Notes under the pieces: model-generated
Database searches by the model: none
What the model was told of the DNA's origin: nothing
What the model saw: only the letters and a program-made list of their open reading frames with translations
From: Tissierellales bacterium
GTDB lineage: Bacteria; Bacillota; Clostridia; Tissierellales; JAOAQY01
Direction of reading: 5' to 3'
DNA length: 52,862 nucleotides
Assembly (NCBI GenBank): GCA_025210965.1
Contig: JAOAQY010000086.1
Span: 1 to 52,862, forward strand
Program-made: the position numbers and the translations under genes
Part shown: positions 17,799-25,953 of the stretch, one piece after another
How positions within the stretch are numbered: position 1 is the stretch's first letter
How the letters are laid out: every line of letters starts with the position of its first letter

Positions 17799-19430
17799 AT
17801 GAAAATAAAATTCTTAGGCGCATCAAAAGTTGTTACCGGATCTTGCTATCTGTTAGAAACTGATCACCACAAAATACTTATAGATTGTGGCTTGTTTCAA
17901 GGTAGTGATGAACTAGAACTTTTGAACAATGAACCCTTTGACTTTAATCCTGCTTTAATCGATTATGTTATCTTGTCACATGCTCACATAGATCACAGTG
18001 GTAGAATTCCTAAGTTAGTAAAAGAAGGTTTTAAAGGAAAAATTATATCAACAAAAGCCACTAAAGAACTTTGCGATATAATGTTAGTAGACAGTGGTCA
18101 TATTCAAGAATCCGATGCCAAATGGGAAAATAAGCATAGAATGAGATCGGGTAAACCACCGATTGTTCCGCTGTATACAGCATCAGATGCTTCTTATAGC
18201 TTGAAATTTTTTGACCCTGTTTTATACAATCAAAAAGTTAAGTTAAATGAAGAAATTTCTGTAAGGTTTCAAGATGCTGGACATATTTTAGGTTCTTCTA
18301 TAGTAGAGCTTTGGATTACTGAAAGAGAAAAAACTGCAAAGGTTGTTTTCTCTGGAGATTTAGGTATGAAGGATAAGCCTATTTTGAGAAATCCAGCTAA
18401 AATTGATTTTGCTGATTATCTCATTGTAGAATCTACTTATGGGAATCGCCTTCACAAACAAGTTGGTGAAAGTACGAAGAGATTAGTTGAAATAATAAAT
18501 AAAACTGCTGCAAGAGGTGGCTCTGTTATCATTCCTTCTTTTGCGGTAAGTAGAACTCAGGAATTGATTTATGAACTCAACCACTATTATGAATATAATG
18601 ATGATGTACAGCAATTTATGAGAATTCCTATATATATAGATAGTCCTATGGCTGTCTCCGCTACTGAAGTTTATAAAAATAATTCTTATTGCTTTAATGA
18701 AGCTGCTAAGGATTTGATTTTGGGCGGAGATGATCCATTCAAGTTCGAAAATCTATTCTATGTTAGATCTCAGAGCGAATCTATGAGACTAAATGAAGCT
18801 CCCTATCCTAAAGTTATAATTTCTGCTAGCGGTATGTGTACTGCTGGAAGGATACGTCATCACTTGAGACATAATTTGTGGAATAAGAAAAATAGTGTAG
18901 TATTCGTAGGATACCAAGCTGAAGGAACTCTAGGAAGACGATTAAAAGATGGCATAAAAAAAGTCAAGGTACTTGGTGAAGAAGTTTCAGTTGAAGCAGA
19001 AATTTACAGCATAGAAGGTTTTTCAGGACATGCTGATAAGAATGGCTTAATTGATTTTGTCGAATCATTTGAAAAAGTTCCTAAGAAAATATTTGTAACA
19101 CATGGCGAGGAAAGTTCATCAAATGATTTTGCACAATACTTACGTGAAACTCATCATGTAAAAGCTATAGTGCCTGACATAGGTTTTACATTTGAACTTA
19201 AGGAACATGTAAAAACTTATCAACACGGTACTCAGCTTGAATCTATAAGACGCAAAGAAAATATTCAAAAAGAGTTGCAAACAGCTTATTCTCAATTTGA
19301 AAACCTTGCTTATAATACCGATAAGATGATGGATCAAAGTTTATTATCAGATCATTACGATAGTCTAAAAAATAAAATTATTGATTTACAACAAAAATTA
19401 ATGGATATAACAATAATGCTTGGTAAGTAA
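17799..19430 (+). CDS. Beta-CASP metallo-beta-lactamase fold ribonuclease-like protein
   Basis: This is a predicted zinc-dependent nuclease acting on RNA (543 residues). Metallo-beta-lactamase motifs: HxHxDH at 61-66 (SHAHIDHSGR), the later His in DAGHILGSSIVE, and the Asp in FSGDLGMKDKP. Beta-CASP motifs: IIPSFAVSRTQELIYEL, SASGMCTAGRIRHHL and GFSGHADKNGL with the last metal ligand. This layout is that of the YSH1/CPSF-like bacterial proteins rather than RNase J, which has a different C-terminus. Here the final ~80 residues are charged and probably helical. It stands alone between its own short 5' gap and a terminator. Confidence 0.9.
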   Translation: MKIKFLGASKVVTGSCYLLETDHHKILIDCGLFQGSDELELLNNEPFDFNPALIDYVILSHAHIDHSGRIPKLVKEGFKGKIISTKATKELCDIMLVDSGHIQESDAKWENKHRMRSGKPPIVPLYTASDASYSLKFFDPVLYNQKVKLNEEISVRFQDAGHILGSSIVELWITEREKTAKVVFSGDLGMKDKPILRNPAKIDFADYLIVESTYGNRLHKQVGESTKRLVEIINKTAARGGSVIIPSFAVSRTQELIYELNHYYEYNDDVQQFMRIPIYIDSPMAVSATEVYKNNSYCFNEAAKDLILGGDDPFKFENLFYVRSQSESMRLNEAPYPKVIISASGMCTAGRIRHHLRHNLWNKKNSVVFVGYQAEGTLGRRLKDGIKKVKVLGEEVSVEAEIYSIEGFSGHADKNGLIDFVESFEKVPKKIFVTHGEESSSNDFAQYLRETHHVKAIVPDIGFTFELKEHVKTYQHGTQLESIRRKENIQKELQTAYSQFENLAYNTDKMMDQSLLSDHYDSLKNKIIDLQQKLMDITIMLGK

Positions 19431-19433
19431 TAT

Positions 19434-19489
19434 AAAGAGTGCTGAGATAAAATAGATAACTCTATTTTATCTCAGCACTCTTTTTTTAT
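19434..19489. terminator. Bidirectional terminator between convergent genes
   Basis: The arms at 19434-19456 and 19461-19483 are a perfect 23-base inverted repeat around a TAAC loop. They are flanked by T-runs on the plus strand and, less strongly, on the minus strand. It separates the beta-CASP gene from the convergent GAF-like gene. Confidence 0.93.
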
Positions 19490-20766
19490 TTAAATTCATA
19501 ACTCAAAAAATCATCTATAGTCTCTAATTTTTCCACTCTCGAAAAACCCTCTTTCAGTTCAGGGTCAAATCCAATATCGAATGCATAATCTCCAACAATA
19601 TCAACTCCTTCATATTGTGATTTATCTATTTTTTCAAATGGATTAAACCTTATTCTCTTGTATGAAAGATAAAATTCTATGTCGTATTTTTGCATATCAT
19701 CTATTTTTTCAGCTAGTTTTCCTAAAAACATTGCGTTTTCATCTACTGTATTTTGTTCTTCTAGCCTTTTCATCTTGTAGTTAGAATACATAGATGATAA
19801 CATTTTGACTATCATTTCTATAGCTTGTATAATCTCTAATCTTAATCCACCTTCAACTCTTCCAATCACCCAATAATACTCTGCATGCCCTATGCTTTCT
19901 AAACCTAATAATCTCTTATCTATTGGTGCTATTATAGAGCAATTAGTTCTCTCTCCAATCTCCAAACCATCAAAATTTGAATCTATTTTTTCTCCGTTAT
20001 ATCCATAGTCTATTTTCCCAAAATTAGATTGATTTATACAGTCTATCTCATTTTTGACTTCTCTAAAATCTCCTCTTGATTTTAGCAATCTATATTTCTT
20101 CGATTTAGTTTTCTCAAGTATACAACTCTCCGTAATTTTATATACTATGCTCATTGTTGCCAATAAGCTTTCAAACAGTTCTTCTAATGTAATTGCACTT
20201 TGAATATTCGCCATAACGTCATACAGTGTAGCTAATTGCATTCTTTGTTTTTCCATTAAATCCATCTGTTCTATATTAAGTGAATTATTTTCGGCTATCT
20301 TGAGAAGAAAGTCTATAAAATTAAATAACTCCTCATTCTTCTCAAAAAAATCTAAGCTCGACTGCGATAATTCACTAAAACTTACAAAGCCTGTAATAGA
20401 ACCGTTTTTTAATAGTACTATGTTTTCAGCTCTCAGATTGCTTAGATCTACATGTCCCTCTATTCCTTCATTTCCAAATTCTATTTTTTCTATTTTGTAA
20501 GGTTCAAAATCCGAAGCATTCAGCTCAACATCTCCATAGTATGGTCTGTATTCACCCTTTTTGTATACACGTTTCACATTGTATATCTTCTTCGTCTCAT
20601 CGTAAAGCGCTATTGCGATAGTTCTAGCTTCTGTTATTTCATAAAGCATATCTAATATATTTTCAACTACTTCTTCTAATTCACTTATGAAATAAAACCC
20701 ATCTATCTTATTAAAATTTATCAATTTTATGATTTTTTTCATCAGATCCAATTTATGCTCTCTCAT
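19486..20766 (-). CDS. Uncharacterised two-GAF-like protein, no output domain
   Basis: This 426-residue soluble protein belongs to no family I can name firmly. Residues about 20-165 and 190-345 each read like a GAF-type sensor fold. The first has ITEARTIAIALYDETKKIYNV and ending strands. The second starts after the helix MDLMEKQRMQLATLYDVMANIQSAITLEELFESLLATMS, a common lead-in to GAF domains. There is no kinase, HD, GGDEF or DNA-binding part; the C-terminal 80 residues are charged and featureless. No transmembrane segment is seen. It follows the FapA-like gene by nine bases and has AGGAGG, so the two are co-expressed. A regulatory partner role is a guess. Confidence 0.7.
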   Translation of the reverse strand: MREHKLDLMKKIIKLINFNKIDGFYFISELEEVVENILDMLYEITEARTIAIALYDETKKIYNVKRVYKKGEYRPYYGDVELNASDFEPYKIEKIEFGNEGIEGHVDLSNLRAENIVLLKNGSITGFVSFSELSQSSLDFFEKNEELFNFIDFLLKIAENNSLNIEQMDLMEKQRMQLATLYDVMANIQSAITLEELFESLLATMSIVYKITESCILEKTKSKKYRLLKSRGDFREVKNEIDCINQSNFGKIDYGYNGEKIDSNFDGLEIGERTNCSIIAPIDKRLLGLESIGHAEYYWVIGRVEGGLRLEIIQAIEMIVKMLSSMYSNYKMKRLEEQNTVDENAMFLGKLAEKIDDMQKYDIEFYLSYKRIRFNPFEKIDKSQYEGVDIVGDYAFDIGFDPELKEGFSRVEKLETIDDFLSYEFK

Positions 20767-20775
20767 CTTTTCCTC

Positions 20776-22347
20776 CTATCGCTTCTGTATCTTGATTTGA
20801 TTCTCATCGTAATAGTATATGCCTCGTACTGGTTCTCTTACTGGAATTTCTATTCTTCTAATCGCTACTTGAGATCCAGGATACATTTGTCCTAATATTT
20901 CTATACTGCCTTGACCTTTAGCTCTCAAATGATTATTAAGTATAGTACGCCGTTCCTCTAATTCAGATATTTCTAGCAAAAGTTTACCAATTAATCTTTT
21001 CAATTTCTTATAATCTAGTGGGATAGTCTTCTCTCCACCAGCTTCAATTAGGTTTAGTGCTTTTTTATTGTATTCCAAAAGTTTTAGCTTTTCTTTATAT
21101 ATTCCAAGTAGTTCAGTCAATTCTTCATTTACTTTTTTTCTGTCAAATCCATCAACTCTAATTTGAGTTTTTATCTCTTTATTATTCCCAATAAATTGTG
21201 CCTTTATCCAAGCTTTAGCAAGTATTTGCCCTCCTATGATTCGACCCCTGACCGATGCGACTTCTATTGCATCCGCTTTTATTCTACTGTCAAATATATA
21301 ATATCCTATGTTAACATATCCTCTACAATCAATATTAGCCTGATTTACATGCTTTATAAATACATCTTTACCTGCTTTTATCATACTTTTTCGCTTTCCA
21401 TAAATTCCGCCCTTAATAACTATGCTACCATACCTCGATTCTATGAGATTTACACACCCAAGTCCCATATTTCCATTTATGGTTATATCATAGTCTGCTT
21501 TTACAGAAAATCCATCTTCTATAGTCCCTTTTATAGTGACATAGCCCTTAAAATCTACATTGCCCGTCGTATAATTCACATCATCTATAATCAAATGACT
21601 GCTTATAGTAATTTTTCCATTTTTAAACTCAACTATCCCATCTTCTTTTGCGCTAAGTACATGTTCATGTTCTTCTTCTATCAATTGTACTTTTTTGCTA
21701 TCATACCTTAATCTTCCACTTTTTCCAGCTCTAGCATGTAGCACTTCGCCAATTATATTTATTCCATCTACACCTTCTGTAGCAAGTTTCATTGAACCAA
21801 GCCAGTCACCCATTCTAACAGATTTATACAATTCAACTGCATAAAAATCGGTAGATCCATCTTTAGAAATCTCTGGCTTTGCATCAGGTAATTCTATGTA
21901 ATTTACGATTGCATCTTCTCCATCTACAGGCAATTTCCCTTCTGCTACGATAACTTCTCCAGATATATCATATGTTTCATTAAATATAGATGATTTTACT
22001 CCATAATTAATTCCATTTTCTTCTAAGCATTGTCTGATTTGCTGATTAATCTCTTTTCTATTTGTTTCAAACTCTTCATTTGTAACAAATAGTTTTATAT
22101 AAGCTACCATTAGATCTTGATCCATTCTTAACTCAATCATATCTCCAGCTTCGCCAATACAAATAGTTTCATCATCTAACAACAAAAAAGAATTTCTGAG
22201 TTTCATAAAATCAATTTTATTAATTCTCGGATGATTTTCTAATTCTCTATGTAATTCAGCTATATTTCCATACTCTCTTTTCGCTTTTATGTATACATTT
22301 TGATTTTGGATAATAATATCGTATTCAACTGCACTTTTTATAATCAT
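20776..22347 (-). CDS. FapA/DUF342-domain protein
   Basis: This 523-residue cytoplasmic protein has the FapA (DUF342) core. After a ~150-residue N-terminal part comes the segment AVELYKSVRMGDWLGSMKLATEGVDGINIIGEV. Then a long run of short strands typical of a beta-helix follows (DGIVEFKNGKITISSHLIID, VNIGYYIFDSRIKADAIEVA, RGRIIGGQI). A C-terminal coiled coil of about 80 residues follows (KVNEELTELLGIYKEKLKLLEYNK). The family was named for polar localisation of flagella in Vibrio; its role in Clostridia is not established. AGGAGGGGG precedes the ATG. It heads a two-gene unit with the GAF-like gene, after the terminator of the cyclophilin unit. Confidence 0.85.
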   Translation of the reverse strand: MIIKSAVEYDIIIQNQNVYIKAKREYGNIAELHRELENHPRINKIDFMKLRNSFLLLDDETICIGEAGDMIELRMDQDLMVAYIKLFVTNEEFETNRKEINQQIRQCLEENGINYGVKSSIFNETYDISGEVIVAEGKLPVDGEDAIVNYIELPDAKPEISKDGSTDFYAVELYKSVRMGDWLGSMKLATEGVDGINIIGEVLHARAGKSGRLRYDSKKVQLIEEEHEHVLSAKEDGIVEFKNGKITISSHLIIDDVNYTTGNVDFKGYVTIKGTIEDGFSVKADYDITINGNMGLGCVNLIESRYGSIVIKGGIYGKRKSMIKAGKDVFIKHVNQANIDCRGYVNIGYYIFDSRIKADAIEVASVRGRIIGGQILAKAWIKAQFIGNNKEIKTQIRVDGFDRKKVNEELTELLGIYKEKLKLLEYNKKALNLIEAGGEKTIPLDYKKLKRLIGKLLLEISELEERRTILNNHLRAKGQGSIEILGQMYPGSQVAIRRIEIPVREPVRGIYYYDENQIKIQKR

Positions 22348-22365
22348 TTTCCCCCTCCTTTCTTT

Positions 22366-22400
22366 TCAAAAAAGCTAGGAAACATTAATGTCCCCTAGCT
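22366..22400 (-). terminator. Terminator after the cyclophilin gene
   Basis: On the minus strand AGCTAGG pairs with CCTAGCT (22373-22379 and 22394-22400) around an inner ACAT/ATGT stem, followed by TTTTTT. It lies 11 bases past the cyclophilin stop. Confidence 0.85.
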
Positions 22401-22410
22401 CTATTTTAAT

Positions 22411-22929
22411 TTATAATGTTTCTGGTTCAGACCATTCGTAATCAGCAGTGTCAACAACTACTGAACCAATTCTCTGATCTTCAATAGGACGATCTCCAGC
22501 ATGTGTAGCTCCTGTTGCTATGCGATCAACTTCTTCTAACCCTTCTATTACTCTACCAAATGCAGCATAGCTACCATCAAGATGTGGTGCATTTGCATGC
22601 ATTATAAAAAACTGTGAACCAGCTGAATCAGGATGCATTGCTCTAGCCATAGACAATACACCTCTTTCATGCTTCATTTGGTTGTCAAATCCATTCGATT
22701 TAAACTCACCTTTTATTCCATATCCTGGACCACCCATTCCAGTTCCATCTGGGCATCCTCCTTGAATCATAAATCCTTCTATTACTCTATGAAAAATAAG
22801 TCCATCATAGAAGCCTTTATTTACAAGACTTATAAAATTATTTACTGTATTAGGCGCCACTCTTGGATAAAGTTCTGCCTTGATTTGATTACCGTTCTCC
22901 ATGGTAATCGTAATAACTGGGTTTGTCAA
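22411..22929 (-). CDS. Cyclophilin-type peptidyl-prolyl isomerase
   Basis: This is a cytoplasmic cis-trans prolyl isomerase that helps protein folding (172 residues, single domain, no signal peptide). The active-site stretch is FHRVIEGFMIQGGCPDGTGMGG. Later come the SMARAMHPDSAGSQFFI and LDGSYAAFGRVIEGLEEVDR segments, all diagnostic. The start codon is TTG, with AAGGAGGAG upstream. It follows the repeat protein by 14 bases and is its last operon partner before a terminator. Confidence 0.95.
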   Translation of the reverse strand: MTNPVITITMENGNQIKAELYPRVAPNTVNNFISLVNKGFYDGLIFHRVIEGFMIQGGCPDGTGMGGPGYGIKGEFKSNGFDNQMKHERGVLSMARAMHPDSAGSQFFIMHANAPHLDGSYAAFGRVIEGLEEVDRIATGATHAGDRPIEDQRIGSVVVDTADYEWSEPETL

Positions 22930-22943
22930 AATAAATCTCCTCC

Positions 22944-24362
22944 TTACGAATTCTCTGCTATCAATTTAGCAATTTCGTCATCACTCAATATTTTATTTGG
23001 ATCATCGCCAACTGACGATGTTACCTCCTCTTCTAGCTCCTCTATATGAGCCTCATCATCTTCTTGCTGAGCTATAAGTGCAGCAATTTCATCTGGTGTC
23101 ATCATTTTATTCGAATCCTCTGGAGCTGGCGCCTCTACTTTTTCAACCATTGGGCCATTCTCGGCTTCTTCTTGTTCTATAAGTGCCGCTATCTCCTCGG
23201 GCGTCATCATCTTATTCGAATCCTCTGATGCTGAAGGCTCTTCTTCTGGAGTACTTTCTTGCTCTACTAGTGCTGCTATCTCCTCAGGTGTCATCATTTT
23301 ATTTGAATCCTCTGATGCTGGAGACTCTTCTTCTGCATCACTTTCTTGTTCTACTAGCGCTGCTATCTCCTCGGGCGTCATCATCTTATTTGAATCCTCT
23401 GATGCTGGAGATTTTTCTTCGGGTTCACTTTCTTGCTCTACTAATGCCGCTATCTCCTCAGGTGTCATCATTTTATTTGAATCCTCTGATGCTGGAGACT
23501 CTTCCTCGACATCACTTTCTTGTTCTACTAGTGCTGCTATCTCCTCAGGCGTCATCATTTTATTTGGATCTTCTGATTCTAGCTCTTCTTCATTAGATTC
23601 TAGCGTCTCTTCTATTATATCATCTGATTCTATTTCTTCAAGCAAATCATCACTTTCAGATTCTAACTCTTCTGTTTGATTTTCTTCAGGTATAGACGCT
23701 TGCAAATCTTCCTCTATAATTTCAATCTCTTCTTCTTCTGATTCATCTTCTAACATTTCTTCTGTTTCTTCATGTTGTTCTTCCGCTTCACTTACAAGCT
23801 CTTCTATGCTTTCATTCTCTTCGAAGGAAGAGTTCCCTGGTTCTCCCTCTTCACCTTGAGCTTCCATCATCATTTCTTGCTCTTTTTCTGGGTCATAGTC
23901 CAATCGCTTTTTCTCAAATTCTTCTAGAGCTTGTTCATAGTTGCGATCCATATGTTTTTTTTCTTCTTCGAATTTTCGCTTTTTTTCATTTAGTAATCTC
24001 AAACGCTCCATGTAATTTTCATTTATACGTTCTTTCTCTTTGTTAAACTCTTCCTGTTCTCGCTCTAGTGCTTGTAATGCTTTTAATTCAGCTTTTCGTC
24101 TTTGATCTTCCAATCTAAAAAGAGCTTTCTCTTCCTCTAGCTTCCTATGTTCCTCTTCAAGTTCTCTCTCTCGTTTTTCTTTCTCTGACTCAAAGCGTTT
24201 CTTTTCTTCTTCGAATTTTTCACGTTCAAGTTCTACTCGAGTTTTCTTTCTCTGCATTTCTTCTTTATAGGTTTCAAAACAAGACGTGCAATAAATTTCC
24301 CCAGTTGATTTGAGCTTATGTGCTTTTTTACTAATTTTTTCGCCACATTTATCGCAATTCAT
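22944..24362 (-). CDS. Zinc-finger/coiled-coil protein with seven EIAAL-type repeats
   Basis: I know no named family for this 472-residue protein. Residues 1-30 carry two CxxC pairs (C3/C6 and C25/C28), a LIM- or ribbon-like zinc site. Residues ~35-165 are a highly charged coiled coil, and ~165-264 a very acidic Glu-rich linker. Residues 265-472 hold seven copies of a motif whose core is NKMMTPEEIAALVEQ. The first four units are 29 residues long and nearly identical; the next two are 35 and 38; the last ends the protein as NKILSDDEIAKLIAENS. The core resembles the ILSQxEIDALL peptide by which FliM and FliY bind phosphorylated CheY. There is no signal peptide. It lies between the HD-GYP gene and the cyclophilin gene and is surely co-transcribed with them. 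A scaffold role is inference. Confidence 0.8.
   Translation of the reverse strand: MNCDKCGEKISKKAHKLKSTGEIYCTSCFETYKEEMQRKKTRVELEREKFEEEKKRFESEKEKRERELEEEHRKLEEEKALFRLEDQRRKAELKALQALEREQEEFNKEKERINENYMERLRLLNEKKRKFEEEKKHMDRNYEQALEEFEKKRLDYDPEKEQEMMMEAQGEEGEPGNSSFEENESIEELVSEAEEQHEETEEMLEDESEEEEIEIIEEDLQASIPEENQTEELESESDDLLEEIESDDIIEETLESNEEELESEDPNKMMTPEEIAALVEQESDVEEESPASEDSNKMMTPEEIAALVEQESEPEEKSPASEDSNKMMTPEEIAALVEQESDAEEESPASEDSNKMMTPEEIAALVEQESTPEEEPSASEDSNKMMTPEEIAALIEQEEAENGPMVEKVEAPAPEDSNKMMTPDEIAALIAQQEDDEAHIEELEEEVTSSVGDDPNKILSDDEIAKLIAENS
22947..23570 (-). repeat. Seven in-frame repeats, first four 87 bases each
   Basis: The four 87-base units plus three longer or shorter ones encode the EIAAL-type motifs of the 472-residue protein. 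The near-identity of the first units suggests recent expansion by unequal crossing-over or slippage. Copy number may vary between strains. The uniform coding frame and protein-level pattern rule out a CRISPR array. Confidence 0.93.
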
Positions 24363-24383
24363 ACTAATATTAACCCCCTACAT

Positions 24384-25601
24384 CTATGCCATATCAATAA
24401 TCCTAATATGCTTATTTTCAACAAGTTTTATAATTTTATCATCATCAGTCTGAATAACAGGTCTAGTTGGAAATTCCATATCTACAAAAATTATTTTTCC
24501 CTTTTTACCTGTATTTAATAATACTTTTTTGCCCATATAATATTCTGCCAAATTAGTCAAAAAGATATAGCAAACCTTTGGATCTAATGTAATTCCACTA
24601 TTCCAATATATATATTCAGCTGCATCAAATGGTGAATATCTATGCCTGTATGGTCTGTCTGAAATCATCGCATCATAAATATCACAAACCATTACTATTT
24701 TGGCAAATTCATGAATCTGATTAGATTTGACTCTAAGTGGATACCCGCTTCCATCTAGTCTCTCATGATGCTGTAATGCACAAAACTTAACATTGCTAGA
24801 AATGCCTTGAGTCTTGAGTAGTATCTGATACCCAAATTGTGGGTGTTTCTTTATTAATGTATATTCGTTGCTAGTTATCTTAAACTGCCTATTCATTATG
24901 AAATCTGGTACTTTTAGTTTTCCAATGTCAAACATCAAACCAGCTAATGCCAATTCTTTATTTTGTTCTTCTGTATAACCTAACCACTTGCCAATCATAG
25001 CTGCAAGCATTGATACCCTAAGTGAATGCTGATAAGTATAATCATCTACTTCTTTAAGTTGATTTAATCTCATTAGAACATCATTGTTTCTAACTAAATC
25101 TTCATAGGAATCTTCTATATGATCTTTAATATGCTCTAACTCTATTTTGTCACCAGATTTAATCTTTGAAAAGACTTCCTTAGTTTCTTCAACATAGACT
25201 TGATTCTTAACATCAAAAGGAATATTGCCTTCTCCTGTCAGCACTTGCAAGTCTTTATTTGCAGTTAATACGCCTTCTATTACCTTATCTTTTTCCATTT
25301 CATATTTGACGCGGAGATGCTCTTTCTTTTCATCTTCATCAAAATTTTCGCCTCGCTTCAAAGCTTTTGCTTTTTCAACAAGCAGTTCGTCTTCCAATCC
25401 TTGTTCTACTTCATTCTTAGGTGGCACTGTAGGATCTCTCAAAATCTTAATTTTTTCAATCTTAAGATTTTCCAATAATCTAATATGTTTTTCAGTTAAT
25501 TCAGTTCCCTCATTTAATAACACAACAGTTTTCCCAACATCTAAAACTGGCGCGCCTAAAATCATACCTTTTTTTATTTCACTTATTTTAATTTCTCTCA
25601 T
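24384..25601 (-). CDS. HD-GYP domain protein with an altered HD motif
   Basis: This is likely a cyclic-di-GMP phosphodiesterase or a degenerate relative (405 residues). N-terminal ~50 residues: a DUF3391-like segment (ISEIKKGMILGAPVLDVGKTV). Residues ~190-340: HD-GYP, with H192 in QHSLRVSMLA, LMFDIGKLKVPD (223-233) and HHERLDGSGYP (278-288), the GYP signature. In the canonical family the metal-binding pair is His-Asp (LLHDIGK); here the His is Phe (F224), although D225 and the GYP part remain. The C-terminal ~55 residues are a short extra beta-rich piece (MGKKVLLNTGKKGKIIFVD). Activity is therefore uncertain: metal binding may be weakened or lost. AGGAGG precedes the ATG, and it is first in the operon with the repeat protein and the cyclophilin. 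Confidence 0.88.
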   Translation of the reverse strand: MREIKISEIKKGMILGAPVLDVGKTVVLLNEGTELTEKHIRLLENLKIEKIKILRDPTVPPKNEVEQGLEDELLVEKAKALKRGENFDEDEKKEHLRVKYEMEKDKVIEGVLTANKDLQVLTGEGNIPFDVKNQVYVEETKEVFSKIKSGDKIELEHIKDHIEDSYEDLVRNNDVLMRLNQLKEVDDYTYQHSLRVSMLAAMIGKWLGYTEEQNKELALAGLMFDIGKLKVPDFIMNRQFKITSNEYTLIKKHPQFGYQILLKTQGISSNVKFCALQHHERLDGSGYPLRVKSNQIHEFAKIVMVCDIYDAMISDRPYRHRYSPFDAAEYIYWNSGITLDPKVCYIFLTNLAEYYMGKKVLLNTGKKGKIIFVDMEFPTRPVIQTDDDKIIKLVENKHIRIIDMA

Positions 25602-25723
25602 ATTAGGTGCCCTCCTTTAGAAAACTTCTTTTTTTTAATCACATTATAGCTTATCTATACCCTTTAATTCGCTTTTTAATGTAGAATTAGAAATTTAATG
25701 TCATTTTCTCAAGGATATTGACT

Positions 25724-25930
25724 TTAAAATACTGCCATTATAACCAATATAAAAAATATTAGCAATATCATGGCTATAAAATATCTAAGACAGCCAATGC
25801 CAGCAGTTACAGCGCTGAAAAACGCTTCATCTTCCTCTTGGCTTTTTCTTTCCTCTTCACTTTGAGGTTTGTGTTCATATATTTCTTTGAACCCAGCAGA
25901 TTCTTTCCATTTGTTTTTTAAAAATCCCAT
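25724..25930 (-). CDS. Small single-pass membrane protein, unknown
   Basis: This product of about 68 residues has a charged N-terminal half (GFLKNKWKESAGFKEIYEH, then a Glu-rich stretch) and one C-terminal membrane helix (YFIAMILLIFFILVIMAVF). I recognise no family. The preferred ATG is at 25930, with AGGTG six bases before it; two earlier candidate starts overlap that site. It is 23 bases after yhaM on the same strand, so it is probably co-transcribed. Glu-rich small membrane proteins often modulate a partner, but nothing here shows which. Confidence 0.6.
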   Translation of the reverse strand: MGFLKNKWKESAGFKEIYEHKPQSEEERKSQEEDEAFFSAVTAGIGCLRYFIAMILLIFFILVIMAVF

Positions 25931-25953
25931 TATCATCACCTACTTTTACAGGT

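Noticed and set aside
21163-21711. Plus-strand open frame of 182 codons opposite the FapA-like gene
   Set aside because: It is low in recognisable motifs, has no good ribosome site and is opposite a coding region with clear DUF342 motifs. An AT-rich antisense frame of this size is expected.
22633-23049. Plus-strand open frame of 138 codons opposite the cyclophilin gene
   Set aside because: It crosses the cyclophilin gene on the wrong strand and shows no domain.
22947-23570. CRISPR-like regular spacing
   Set aside because: The units are 87 bases, in frame, with near-identical protein and no unique spacers between short repeats; they code for protein.
23183-23596. Plus-strand open frame of 137 codons opposite the repeat region
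   Set aside because: It is a shadow of the seven-repeat coding region: its repeats are the antisense of the Glu-rich repeats, it has no ribosome site, and it lies wholly inside a real gene.
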